A DNA stretch of 6,970 nt from JARROD01 sp037384225 (GTDB lineage Bacteria > Pseudomonadota > Gammaproteobacteria > Pseudomonadales > Cellvibrionaceae), in assembly GCA_037384225.1 (NCBI GenBank), contig JARROD010000278.1, positions 1-6,970 of the forward strand. Reading direction: 5' to 3'. The position numbers were made by a program, and so were the translations under genes. Positions 1-6,102 of this stretch are shown here, piece by piece. The notes beneath the pieces were generated by a model. That model worked only from the letters and a program-made list of their open reading frames with translations. It did not search any database and was not told the origin of the DNA. The number at the start of each line of letters is the position of its first letter. Position 1 is the first letter of the stretch.

Positions 1-17
1 GAATACACCACTTTGGG

Positions 18-210
18 GTGTGCCATAGCCAGTGGCCTAAGCTCACTGGGCAAGGTGAAAGTCACCCTATAATAATTCACGGGGAGTTGTTTCTGTTGCT
101 GACGTTCAAGCCAGGTTTGCGAAGGGTCCATGGGATTGGACAGTGAAAGGCATTTTTTAACTTGTCAGCACTACCCGAGCACCGGGCTGCCTAAGTTACC
201 TTGCCGCGCC
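18..210 (+). mobile_element. Probable 5' fragment of a group II intron (start of domain I)
   Basis: Base 18 begins GTGTGCC, which fits the group II 5' splice consensus GUGYG. The next bases read like domain I RNA: a perfect 6-bp hairpin CCAGTG/CACTGG (about 28-48), then GGTG-AAAGT-CACC, and several further short GA-rich hairpins. No reverse transcriptase reading frame follows. The similarity stops near 210, where a palindromic element begins, so only the 5' end of the intron seems to remain. The 17 bases before it would be 5' exon and are too short to identify. The call rests on the start consensus, the structure and a remembered resemblance to bacterial introns; no alignment was run. A covariance-model search could overturn it. 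The 3' intron piece at the right end of the window is on the opposite strand, so the two are not simply the ends of one element lying across this region. Confidence 0.5.
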
Positions 211-278
211 GTCGTCACTACGTATATGGACTCCTCCGGTTTTGCAAGCAAAAACCGCCACCAATACGTAGTGACGAC
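211..278. repeat. 68-base palindromic element with an 18-bp stem and inner hairpin
   Basis: GTCGTCACTACGTAT (211-225) is repeated as a perfect inverted copy at 264-278. The stem extends inward by TGG/CCA (227-229 with 261-263), leaving A226 as a single bulge, for 18 pairs in all. Inside, CGGTTTTGC and GCAAAAACCG (237-257) form a second hairpin with one extra A. The element lies exactly where the intron-like sequence ends and is followed two bases later by T6 (282-287), so read rightwards it could end transcription. A long imperfect hairpin with a bulged base recalls integron attC sites, but the GTTRRRY and RYYYAAC core boxes are absent. A small palindromic repeat or a structured part of the intron are alternatives. 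Confidence 0.6.
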
Positions 279-287
279 CACTTTTTT
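211..287 (+). terminator. Possible intrinsic terminator (palindrome plus T-run)
   Basis: The long stem of the palindrome is followed after CCA and C by TTTTTT at 282-287, and a second T-rich stretch lies at about 296-304. This layout would stop transcription entering from the left before the promoter of the exporter operon. The stem is much longer and more complex than a usual intrinsic terminator, so termination may be incidental. Confidence 0.3.
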
Positions 288-328
288 GGGTTATTTGTTT
301 TTTTATAGACCAATAAGTAGTATTAATT

Positions 329-356
329 TTGAAAATAGCAAGAACTGCCCTAAAAT
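329..356 (+). promoter_or_regulatory. Candidate sigma-70 promoter for the exporter cluster
   Basis: TTGAAA (329-334) matches four to five of six bases of a -35 box and is separated by 16 bases from TAAAAT (351-356), a fair -10 box. Transcription would start near 363 and give a leader of about 110 bases before the first exporter. The region is AT-rich, so chance matches are likely; this is the best pair seen upstream of the cluster. Confidence 0.35.
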
Positions 357-362
357 ACGCAA

Positions 363-418
363 TCGCCCAAATTTGCTTCCCCAGCAAGTAAATAGTAAGG
401 CTGTTTTTTCCTGGGCGA
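363..418 (+). promoter_or_regulatory. Leader with nested inverted repeats
   Basis: TCGCCCA (363-369) and TGGGCGA (412-418) are perfect inverted copies. Inside them TTGCT (373-377) and AGCAA (383-387) form a small hairpin with loop TCCCC. If the promoter just upstream is used, both would lie at the very start of the transcript. The outer arms are only 7 bp with a 42-base interior. No known riboswitch class is recognised, so a regulatory role is speculative. Confidence 0.2.
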
Positions 419-472
419 CCTGCGTGTCAGCATCAAAAGGAGGAAAAGTCAGCCTTTCCGAAGAGACGAAGT

Positions 473-1102
473 ATGATCGATCTACATAGCTATTTGCTGT
501 TTATTGTCGCAAGTGTCTTGCTGGTTATCGTGCCTGGACCGGATATGATCTATATGTTGAGCCGCAGTATTGCCCAGGGACGAAGGGCTGGACTGGTGGC
601 TGCGCTTGGTATCAATCTCGGAGGTTATGTGCATTTAACCGCCACAGTGTTGGGTCTGTCTGCAATATTGGCAACTTCCTCACTAGCCTTTACGTTTATC
701 AAATGGACAGGGGCTGCCTACCTCATCTATATCGGTATTCAGGCCATCCGATCAAATACCGGGCCTTTCATCAGCCGTGTTCCCGGCATAACTCAGTGCC
801 ACCGGTCGATCTTCTGGCAGGGGTTTTGGAGCGATGTGCTAAACCCCAAAGTCGCTATGTTCTTTCTGGCGTTCCTGCCCCAATTTGTCGCCCCGGCAAA
901 CAAAGACCCCATGTCGACATTGATTTTGCTTGGTGTGACTTTGAACGTCATCGCGATAAGTATTAATGTGCTGCTGGTCATAATGTCCACGATGCTGACC
1001 CGAAAACTCCGGAGCAGTGCTATGATATCGGCCTGGCTGAACCGGGCCATGGGCGCCCTGTTTATTGCGCTGGGCCTGCGATTGGCAAGCGAGAAGAGCT
1101 GA
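473..1102 (+). CDS. LysE/RhtB-family amino-acid exporter (first copy)
   Basis: A 209-residue inner-membrane protein of the LysE/RhtB superfamily, which exports amino acids or their derivatives, usually with proton motive force. Length is typical (about 200-210). Family marks are the VPGPD motif (residues 20-24) at the end of the first membrane segment, the glycine-rich stretch AALGINLGG (43-51), KWTGAAYLIYIG (77-88), and VLNPKVAMFF (from 122), where NPK is 124-126. The C-terminal LNRAMGALFIALGLRLA is the usual last helix. The start is set by the family N-terminus. Only a weak purine-rich site (GAGACGAAG) precedes it; a much better AGGAGG lies about 25 bases up, too far to serve directly. It is the first gene after a candidate promoter, and the acetyltransferase starts 11 bases after its stop. 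Which amino acid it exports cannot be told. Confidence 0.93.
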   Translation: MIDLHSYLLFIVASVLLVIVPGPDMIYMLSRSIAQGRRAGLVAALGINLGGYVHLTATVLGLSAILATSSLAFTFIKWTGAAYLIYIGIQAIRSNTGPFISRVPGITQCHRSIFWQGFWSDVLNPKVAMFFLAFLPQFVAPANKDPMSTLILLGVTLNVIAISINVLLVIMSTMLTRKLRSSAMISAWLNRAMGALFIALGLRLASEKS

Positions 1103-1113
1103 AGGACTAATAA

Positions 1114-1689
1114 ATGGCAGGTATTGAACCCATCTCCGAACAGAACCTTGAAGACGTTCTTCCACTGATTCGCCGCTACCAGGAATTTTACCGAGTTGCC
1201 GATATTGAAGAGAACAGGAACCGCTCGTTCTTTTCCCAATTCGGGAAGCAGTCAGAAAAAGGCTGCCTGTTCGGCTATCGAGCGGAGGGCAAACTGGTCG
1301 CTTTCGCGACTGTGTACTTTAGCTTTTCATCCACCATCGCCGCTAAAGTTGCCATCATGAATGACCTATATACTGAACCGACCCACCGTCAACAGGGCAT
1401 CGGCAGGTTGTTGATCGAACACTGTGAAGCTTTCGGCAGGAAAAAAGGTGCAGTCCGGCTTCAGTGGGTCACTGCACGGGATAAAGAAAAAGCACAGTCT
1501 TTGTATCGGTCATTGGGCGCTCGGCAAAGCAGTTGGGAACACTTCCTGTATACGGCTACTATGGCGATAGCACTCGGAGCGGCTTTTGCCAGACGGTATT
1601 TTCAGTCGGCAAAAGGTATAAGGCGGTTAAATAAAACTGCAGGGGCCACCATGATGGGCACGGGGGGTTGTCTGGCTTTACATAACTAA
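1114..1689 (+). CDS. GNAT N-acetyltransferase fused to the C-terminal tail of a LysE/RhtB exporter
   Basis: Residues 1-147 form a GCN5-related acetyltransferase domain, which moves an acetyl group from acetyl-CoA to an amine. The acetyl-CoA loop is RQQGIG (92-97), fitting Q/RxxGxG/A. It follows the strand KVAIMNDLYTEP (78-89), and LYRSLGARQSSWEHFLY (130-146) is the usual last strand-helix unit. Such proteins normally end here, at about 150 residues. This one continues for 44 residues containing IRRLNKTAGATMMGTGGCLAL (169-189), which matches the last helix of LysE/RhtB exporters (compare LNKIFGSLFMLVGALLA at the end of E. coli RhtB). An AAGGA site overlapping the exporter stop lies 7 bases before the ATG, so translation is probably coupled to it. 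The fusion suggests a deletion that removed most of an exporter gene. Whether the enzyme is active or membrane-attached is unknown; the substrate may be an amino acid. Confidence 0.88.
   Translation: MAGIEPISEQNLEDVLPLIRRYQEFYRVADIEENRNRSFFSQFGKQSEKGCLFGYRAEGKLVAFATVYFSFSSTIAAKVAIMNDLYTEPTHRQQGIGRLLIEHCEAFGRKKGAVRLQWVTARDKEKAQSLYRSLGARQSSWEHFLYTATMAIALGAAFARRYFQSAKGIRRLNKTAGATMMGTGGCLALHN
1555..1686 (+). pseudogene. Remnant of a LysE/RhtB exporter C-terminus, in frame within the acetyltransferase gene
   Basis: These codons encode residues 148-191 of the acetyltransferase ORF. The stretch has an alanine-rich hydrophobic part, a basic patch (ARRYFQSAKGIRR), then RLNKTAGATMMGTGGCLA, in the order seen at the end of RhtB-type proteins. 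Two full exporters flank it, at 473 and 1718. The fragment is not a copy of either: the corresponding ends read LNRAMGALFIALGLRLA and LDRLFGGTLVALGVKVLA. It is therefore probably what is left of a third exporter gene rather than a recent duplication. Confidence 0.65.
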
Positions 1690-1717
1690 CTTAATTTGTT
1701 TTTGGGGTTTATCATTT

Positions 1718-2347
1718 ATGGATCTCCTTCATGGCCTATTTATCATTACGCTGGCGCATTTATTGGCTGCGGCATCTCCCGGCCCAGATTTTGTATTGGT
1801 TTCTCAGCAAACGCTATCTAACGGAAAAAAAGCGGGGCTACTGTGCAGTCTAGGGATATCTCTGGGACTTTCAGTTCATGTTTTGTATTCAATATTCGGA
1901 TTGTCGGCTATTATTTCCGAATCTGTAAGTGCTTTGTGGATGATAAAAATTCTGGGTGGTGGTTATTTGATTTACCTTGGAATTAAAGGACTAAGAGCTA
2001 AAGCACGCAATGCAAGTCTGAACGTAGAAATACAGGCGAAAAAATATTCTGCTGGCAAAGGGATTGGTCTTGGGTTCCTTTGCAATTTGTTGAACCCGAA
2101 AGCGCCAATCTATTTTGTCTCATTATTTACAGTAATTCTAAGTCCAGATATGCCTCTATATCAGCTCGTCATTTATGGTGTCTGGATGATGATTATTCAA
2201 TTTACATGGTTTTCCCTGGTGGCAATGCTGTTTTCCCGGCCTTTGGTAAATAGACAATACTGCCGTTATGGGCATTGGCTTGATCGCTTGTTCGGCGGAA
2301 CATTGGTTGCTTTAGGCGTGAAAGTTCTGGCTACCCGTACCCATTAA
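1718..2347 (+). CDS. LysE/RhtB-family amino-acid exporter (second copy)
   Basis: A 209-residue inner-membrane exporter of the same superfamily as the first gene. It has SPGPDF (residues 20-25), the glycine-rich CSLGISLGLSVH (43-54), LGGGYLIYLGIKGLRAK (79-95) and NLLNPKAPIYF (from 123), with NPKA at 126-129. The C-terminal LDRLFGGTLVALGVKVLA is the family's last helix. It differs widely from the first exporter, so this is not a simple recent duplication, and its codons are visibly more AT-rich than those of the first exporter and the acetyltransferase, which hints at separate origin. The ATG is preceded by TTGGGG about 10 bases upstream. It begins 28 bases after the fused acetyltransferase ends and 49 bases before the PhzF gene. 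The exported compound is unknown. Confidence 0.93.
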   Translation: MDLLHGLFIITLAHLLAAASPGPDFVLVSQQTLSNGKKAGLLCSLGISLGLSVHVLYSIFGLSAIISESVSALWMIKILGGGYLIYLGIKGLRAKARNASLNVEIQAKKYSAGKGIGLGFLCNLLNPKAPIYFVSLFTVILSPDMPLYQLVIYGVWMMIIQFTWFSLVAMLFSRPLVNRQYCRYGHWLDRLFGGTLVALGVKVLATRTH

Positions 2348-2396
2348 GAACCTAATAACTCTATATGAAAAACTACCTCGCGTATGTAAGGAGAGT

Positions 2397-3185
2397 ATGG
2401 TGAAACTATCCATTTACCAAATTGATGCCTTTGCCGAAAAGGCTTTTGAGGGCAATCCCGCTGCAGTGGTGCCATTAGAGAAATGGCTTGTCGATGAAAC
2501 CCTGCAAGCCATAGCAGCAGAAAATAATCTGTCTGAGACCGCGTTCTTTGTTCCTCGTGATGGTTATTTCCACATTCGCTGGTTTACTCCCAAAAAGGAG
2601 GTCGAGTTGTGTGGGCATGCGACACTGGCATCTGCATTTGTATTATTCAGTGAGTTGGGTTATGTGCAGGATATTGTTCGGTTCGACTCGCTATCCGGGC
2701 CATTATCCGTGATCAGGGAAGAAAATTCTCTTACGCTTGAATTTCCTGCTCAAAAACCCGAGAAATGTGAAATCCCCGACGGTCTTACCGAGGGGCTAGG
2801 TAAAAGCCCGGCGGAGTGCTACAGCAACGCAGATTATATTGCTGTCTTTGAAAGTGAAAATGATATAGCGAATATCGAGCCCAATTATAGCCACTTAGCT
2901 CAGTTGGACCTGCGCGGTGTCATTATTACTGCCCCTTCATCAGACTATGATTTCGTCTCCAGATTCTTTGTGCCTAAATATGGTATACCGGAAGACCCTG
3001 TTACTGGCTCGGCCCATACTCAACTCGTTCCCTATTGGTCGGAGAGATCAGGTAAAACGAAACTTCAAGCAAAGCAGATTTCATCACGAGGGGGAAAGCT
3101 AACCTGTGAGTTGAAAGGCAACAGGGTTCTGATATCCGGTTCGGCGGTTAAGTATTTGGAAGGAACGATTGAGATTGTAGATTGA
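2397..3185 (+). CDS. PhzF-family isomerase-like protein
   Basis: A 262-residue member of the PhzF family, which has two diaminopimelate-epimerase-like halves. PhzF itself isomerises a phenazine precursor; most members have no assigned reaction. Visible marks are the N-terminal IYQIDAFAEKAFEGNPAAVV (6-25), LSETAFFV (45-52), whose Glu47 matches the catalytic glutamate of PhzF, RWFTPKKEVELCGHATLASA (61-80), DPVTGSAH (200-207) in the second half, and SSRGGKL (229-235). Length is close to the usual 260-300. AAGGAG (2388-2393) is only 3 bases before the ATG, so the next codon, GTG at 2400, with 6-base spacing and the family-like start VKLSIYQ, is an equally good start. No phenazine genes are nearby, so a role in handling a small metabolite or amino-acid derivative is more likely than phenazine synthesis. 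Confidence 0.92.
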   Translation: MVKLSIYQIDAFAEKAFEGNPAAVVPLEKWLVDETLQAIAAENNLSETAFFVPRDGYFHIRWFTPKKEVELCGHATLASAFVLFSELGYVQDIVRFDSLSGPLSVIREENSLTLEFPAQKPEKCEIPDGLTEGLGKSPAECYSNADYIAVFESENDIANIEPNYSHLAQLDLRGVIITAPSSDYDFVSRFFVPKYGIPEDPVTGSAHTQLVPYWSERSGKTKLQAKQISSRGGKLTCELKGNRVLISGSAVKYLEGTIEIVD

Positions 3186-3211
3186 GCCAGTGAAACTCAT
3201 AGGGGTTTAAG

Positions 3212-3238
3212 CCGAGAAGTCACTTTAATCTTCTCCGG
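3212..3238 (+). other. Hairpin between the PhzF and OsmC genes
   Basis: CCGAGAAG (3212-3219) can pair with CTTCT-C-CGG (3230-3238), leaving one bulged C and a 10-base loop. An A-run rather than a T-run follows, so it is not an intrinsic terminator in the + direction. It lies 22 bases before the OsmC start and might affect RNA stability or translation of that gene. Confidence 0.3.
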
Positions 3239-3260
3239 TAAACAAAAAAATGGAGAAAGT

Positions 3261-3728
3261 ATGTCCGAATACACTGCAACCGTAAAATGGCATCGTCAGG
3301 AAAGTGAAGCCTATATCGATAATCAATACAGTCGTGGCCACCAATGGCAGTTTGACGGGGGTGTTACTGTGCCGGCCTCATCGTCTCCCCATATTGTGCC
3401 ACTGCCGTACTCCGTGGAAGCCAACGTGGACCCGGAGGAAGCCTTTGTCGCATCGCTTTCCAGTTGTCATATGCTGTTCTTCCTGGGTATTGCCGCAAAA
3501 CGGAAGTTTGTCGTGGATGAATATGTGGATAATGCCATTGGCATCATGGAGAAAGACAGCAGCGGCAAAATAGCCATGACCCGGGTGATCCTGCGTCCTT
3601 GTATCAAGTTCTCCGGAGATAACAAGCCGACACGGGAACAGCTTGAGGATCTTCATCATCGCTCCCACGAACTATGTTTTATTGCTAACTCTGTAAAAAC
3701 CCAGGTGGTAACGGAAATAGTGTCTTAG
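3261..3728 (+). CDS. OsmC-family peroxiredoxin-like protein
   Basis: A 155-residue protein of the OsmC/Ohr family, whose members reduce organic hydroperoxides with two cysteines in the cytoplasm. Cys69 in SLSSCHMLFFL is the expected peroxidatic residue and Cys139 in HELCFIANSVKTQV the expected resolving residue; Cys114 is extra. The N-terminal strand region TATVKWHR and the DPEEAFVASLSSCH segment (57-70) match the family. The order and spacing look more like the general OsmC branch than Ohr, and the exact substrate is not known. GGAGAAAG just before the ATG is a good ribosome-binding site. It lies 75 bases after the PhzF gene, beyond a hairpin, so it is probably cotranscribed but could have its own control. 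It may protect against reactive by-products of the neighbouring metabolism. Confidence 0.92.
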   Translation: MSEYTATVKWHRQESEAYIDNQYSRGHQWQFDGGVTVPASSSPHIVPLPYSVEANVDPEEAFVASLSSCHMLFFLGIAAKRKFVVDEYVDNAIGIMEKDSSGKIAMTRVILRPCIKFSGDNKPTREQLEDLHHRSHELCFIANSVKTQVVTEIVS

Positions 3729-3796
3729 TCAGTTACAGCCTCAGGGTATTGATTCGAAAATGATAAAGGTTATATTGATGCATTAGTTATGTATAA

Positions 3797-4774
3797 ATGG
3801 CTGGAAAAATGAAACTACCAACACTGAAAGTCCTTGAACAGGCCGCCAATCTTGTCCATAAAACAATTCCACCCACACCGCAAATCTGTTGGCCCTTACT
3901 CAGCCAACGGATTGGTGCCGAAGTGTGGCTGAAACATGAAAATCATACTCCGGTCGGTGCTTTCAAGATTCGCGGAGGCTTGGCCTACTTCCATGAACTC
4001 AAGCGCCAGCAGCCGGAAATTAACGGCGTAATAGCTGCAACCCGTGGTAACCACGGTCAAAGTATCGCCTTTGCTGCGCAGTGCCACAACCTACATGTGG
4101 TAGTGGTTGTGCCGCACGGAAACAGTCGGGAAAAGAATGCTGCAATGCGTGTACGCGGCGTCGAGCTGATCGAACACGGATATGACTTTCAGGAAGCACT
4201 GGAATATGCCGCCGCACTTGCCGAGGACCGCGGGCTGCATTTTGTCCCGTCGTTTCACCAGGATCTGGTAACAGGTGTGGCAAGTTATTCCTTAGAGTTG
4301 TTCCGAGCCGTAGCAAATATTGATACGCTTTATGTACCTATTGGTTTGGGGTCAGGCATCTGCGGCGCTATTGCGGTGCGTGACGCGCTTGGTTTGGACA
4401 CCGAAATTGTCGGAGTAGGCGCATCTGCAGCTCCTGCGTATACCGAGTCTTTTAACCAGCGTCGTCCGGTTTCGATGGCGGTGGCGCCCACAGTGGCTGA
4501 CGGCATGGCATGCCGGACGCCTCACCCCGAGGCATTTGAGCTGATTCTTGACGGGGTAGCCCGGATAGTTTCAGTCGATGAGGATGAGATACGCTCCGCT
4601 ATGCGTCATCTGTTTACCGATACGCATAATGTGGCCGAAGGTGCTGGTGCTGCGGCGCTTGCTGCTGCAATAAAAGAAGACGAGCGCATACAGGGACAAA
4701 GAATAGCGGTGATTCTTACCGGTGGGAATGTGGATAAATCAGTTTTTGCCGATATTCTCTCTGAGGATGAGTAA
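3797..4774 (+). CDS. PLP-dependent serine/threonine dehydratase-like enzyme
   Basis: A 325-residue fold-type II PLP enzyme of the threonine dehydratase group, which deaminates hydroxy amino acids to 2-oxo acids and ammonia. The Schiff-base lysine is Lys57 in HTPVGAFKIRGG (50-61). The substrate-binding loop is ATRGNHGQ (81-88), the phosphate-binding glycine loop GLGSG (183-187), and TGGNVD (308-313) ends the core. The ACT regulatory domain of biosynthetic IlvA is absent, so isoleucine feedback is unlikely and a catabolic role fits better. Threo-3-hydroxyaspartate ammonia-lyase or serine racemase activity is possible in this group. Met5 (base 3809), after GGAAAAA, is an alternative start and matches the common MKLPTL-like N-terminus; neither start has a strong ribosome-binding site. 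It lies 68 bases after the OsmC gene and closes the + strand cluster. Confidence 0.92.
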   Translation: MAGKMKLPTLKVLEQAANLVHKTIPPTPQICWPLLSQRIGAEVWLKHENHTPVGAFKIRGGLAYFHELKRQQPEINGVIAATRGNHGQSIAFAAQCHNLHVVVVVPHGNSREKNAAMRVRGVELIEHGYDFQEALEYAAALAEDRGLHFVPSFHQDLVTGVASYSLELFRAVANIDTLYVPIGLGSGICGAIAVRDALGLDTEIVGVGASAAPAYTESFNQRRPVSMAVAPTVADGMACRTPHPEAFELILDGVARIVSVDEDEIRSAMRHLFTDTHNVAEGAGAAALAAAIKEDERIQGQRIAVILTGGNVDKSVFADILSEDE

Positions 4775-5187
4775 TTTGTTTGGCAATGGCTCAATGAGCG
4801 CAAAAATAACGGGAAGCTATTAAATGAATAAGACACAAAAACTCAAAGCCGTGCGAAAGTTCTCTTATCGCAGTCATAGTCTGCGTGTCAAGCGAGAAAA
4901 ACTACGGAATCGAGTAATACCCCAAACCTTTATCCAATTTCTTATCCAATTCTCTATGATCTGACGTGTTTCATTGTGAAGCGGTATGTAACTTCTCAAT
5001 AACCCGGGGTATTTGTGCCTTCGATCCGGGGCCACCCGGCGGTAGTTGGCCCAGACACGCCGGCAAGTACGTCCGTGTAGGCTTGGCATAGGCATTTTTC
5101 GGTCTGCGTGCCCGCATTCCATACTCCTTCGTTCCCATAATAGATGATTTAAAATACCCTTTAAATCCACCTCTAATTGTCCGCAAT
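4775..5187. other. Gene-poor junction stretch with a GC-rich block
   Basis: About 410 bases between the dehydratase and the Fic gene. Apart from the small frame at 4824, it holds a 12-base near-perfect tandem repeat (TTATCCAATTTC then TTATCCAATTCT, 4930-4953) and a markedly GC-rich block at about 5004-5130 with short inverted repeats such as GGCCA/TGGCC, inside otherwise AT-rich sequence. Two overlapping - strand frames (98 and 71 codons) cross the block, but neither resembles a known protein nor has a convincing start; the shorter opens with TTG. The stretch marks the change from + strand metabolic genes to - strand island genes and may hold debris of a mobile element. Confidence 0.4.
4824..4964 (+). 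CDS. Possible small basic hypothetical protein
   Basis: A 46-residue frame beginning MNKTQKLKAVRKFSYRSH, very rich in Lys and Arg in its first 33 residues and hydrophobic at the end (QTFIQFLIQFSMI). GGGAAG (4811-4816) lies 7 bases before the ATG, a moderate ribosome-binding site. The hydrophobic end is encoded by a 12-base tandem repeat at 4930-4953. No family is recognised. It may be a truncated next gene of the cluster or chance; a long open frame runs on the opposite strand here too. Confidence 0.22.
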   Translation: MNKTQKLKAVRKFSYRSHSLRVKREKLRNRVIPQTFIQFLIQFSMI

Positions 5188-5877
5188 CTAATAGTAGGGA
5201 TTAAGAAGGCATGAACGAATGAAAACGTTCATTTCTGTCTGATCTCCAGATTCATAGAATCGAAGCATTTTCTCATTGAATTCAAGCTTACGTTTAGCTT
5301 GAATATTTATTGCCGGATAACCATTAGAAAGCAGATGCCCATTCATCATGAATCTTCCCATGCGTTTATTGACATCAAAGAAGAACTGTGAGCGCGCCAT
5401 AGTTAAGAAAACGAATATTGCTTGATCATAGATATCATCGTACAGGGCCATTTTCTTGATCATCGTATTAAAAATGCTATCTAAGTCAGTATGTTTTGGT
5501 GGCGTATAATCTGTGCCTGCGATAAGCACGCCTCCATCTCGGAAATCTCCCCATACCAAAGCCTCTTCACGTGCCGCTATACTGTGAAGTTTACATACCT
5601 TTTCTTTAGTTAACTTGAACTCGTTTTTATGTATCCATTCAAAAAGTTTTTCCCAGGCTTTGCTTTGGTTAATTGCTATTTGTTGGTCAGAAACCTTATG
5701 GCCACCAATTGTTATACCTTCTAAAAGGGTTTGAACTTCTGGGAGGGTAAAGTTTATTCCTTCTAGGTTTACTGCATCATATACAAACTCTGCAAGCTGT
5801 TTTTTAGCCAGAATCAGCGCCATAACTCTATTTGGTTGCATTTTCCAGTGTCTATCTTTCATTTCTTTAAAAGCCAT
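5188..5877 (-). CDS. Fic-family protein with Gln in place of the usual catalytic His
   Basis: A 229-residue Fic-domain protein. Fic enzymes usually transfer AMP from ATP to a target protein. The core motif, usually HxFx(D/E)GNxRxxR, reads QFFFDVNKRMGR (164-175): Asp168, Asn170, Lys171, Arg172 and Arg175 fit, but the His that activates the target hydroxyl is Gln164 and the first Gly is Val169. The N-terminal helix has AVNLEGINFTLPEVQTLLEG (35-54), resembling the inhibitory (S/T)xxxE(G/N) helix with Ala at the first position and Glu39 kept. VLIAGTDYTPP (117-127) is the target-binding flap. Similar QFF-DVNKRMGRFMMNG cores occur, as I recall, in a recognisable Fic subfamily, so the substitution is probably not random decay. 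Its activity is therefore uncertain. The ATG at 5877 has only a weak AAGAA site; Met6 is an alternative. The gene opposes the metabolic cluster and neighbours a recombinase, so it is likely island cargo. Confidence 0.88.
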   Translation of the reverse strand: MAFKEMKDRHWKMQPNRVMALILAKKQLAEFVYDAVNLEGINFTLPEVQTLLEGITIGGHKVSDQQIAINQSKAWEKLFEWIHKNEFKLTKEKVCKLHSIAAREEALVWGDFRDGGVLIAGTDYTPPKHTDLDSIFNTMIKKMALYDDIYDQAIFVFLTMARSQFFFDVNKRMGRFMMNGHLLSNGYPAINIQAKRKLEFNEKMLRFYESGDQTEMNVFIRSCLLNPYY

Positions 5878-5903
5878 TTCTTGATTGCGATTAATTTGGG
5901 TCT

Positions 5904-5932
5904 GAACTCTAAAAATACTGTTATGCGAGTTC
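5904..5932 (-). promoter_or_regulatory. Inverted repeat upstream of the Fic gene
   Basis: GAACTC (5904-5909) and GAGTTC (5927-5932) are inverted copies with a 17-base spacer, 27 bases upstream of the Fic start on the - strand. The position suits an operator or an RNA hairpin in the Fic leader. The arms are only 6 bp and no regulator is encoded nearby, so it may be chance. Confidence 0.2.
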
Positions 5933-6102
5933 TAATTTATATTTTCCAAATATTTGAGTTGGTCAATTCTAAGCTTACCTATAAATTCCTTAATACGGTT
6001 GTATTTTCCTACCGGCTACGAACCTCTTTGTTTATGAAGCTGGGTTTTAATCAGGGTTTTAAATGTCCAGCATTTCTCTAAATATTGGTCTATGGATTCC
6101 AT
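5932..6102 (-). pseudogene. Possible small gene upstream of fic, broken by an in-frame TAG
   Basis: Read on the - strand, ATG at 6102 opens MESIDQYLEKCWTFKTLIK and meets TAG at codon 29 (6016-6018). The same frame then continues through KYNRIKEFIGKLRIDQLKY to a second TAG at 5932-5934, giving 57 codons in all. The two halves share a charged, helix-like composition. The frame lies 54 bases upstream of the Fic gene on the same strand and has the size of the small YhfG-type partners found before some fic genes, but I see no residue similarity to YhfG. Chance openness in AT-rich DNA is a serious alternative. Confidence 0.22.

Noticed and set aside
211..278. Integron attC site
   Set aside because: The folded shape is similar, but GTTRRRY and RYYYAAC boxes are missing, no integron integrase is seen, and the downstream genes look like an operon rather than cassettes.
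130..489. 119-codon + strand frame
   Set aside because: It lies over the intron-like sequence, the palindrome and the promoter region, has no ribosome-binding site or family resemblance, and overlaps the start of the first exporter.
4930..4953. Start of a CRISPR or longer repeat array
   Set aside because: Only two adjacent 12-base copies exist, with no spacers or further repeats.
5018..5040. tRNA-like TTCGATCC motif
   Set aside because: The flanking bases do not form a T stem, and no acceptor or anticodon arm can be built around it.
4874..5186. Two overlapping - strand frames of 98 and 71 codons
   Set aside because: Neither resembles a known protein, the starts are poor, and openness is explained in part by the high GC content of the block.
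5836..6081. 81-codon + strand frame over the Fic start
   Set aside because: It overlaps the Fic gene on the other strand and lacks a ribosome-binding site and recognisable motifs.
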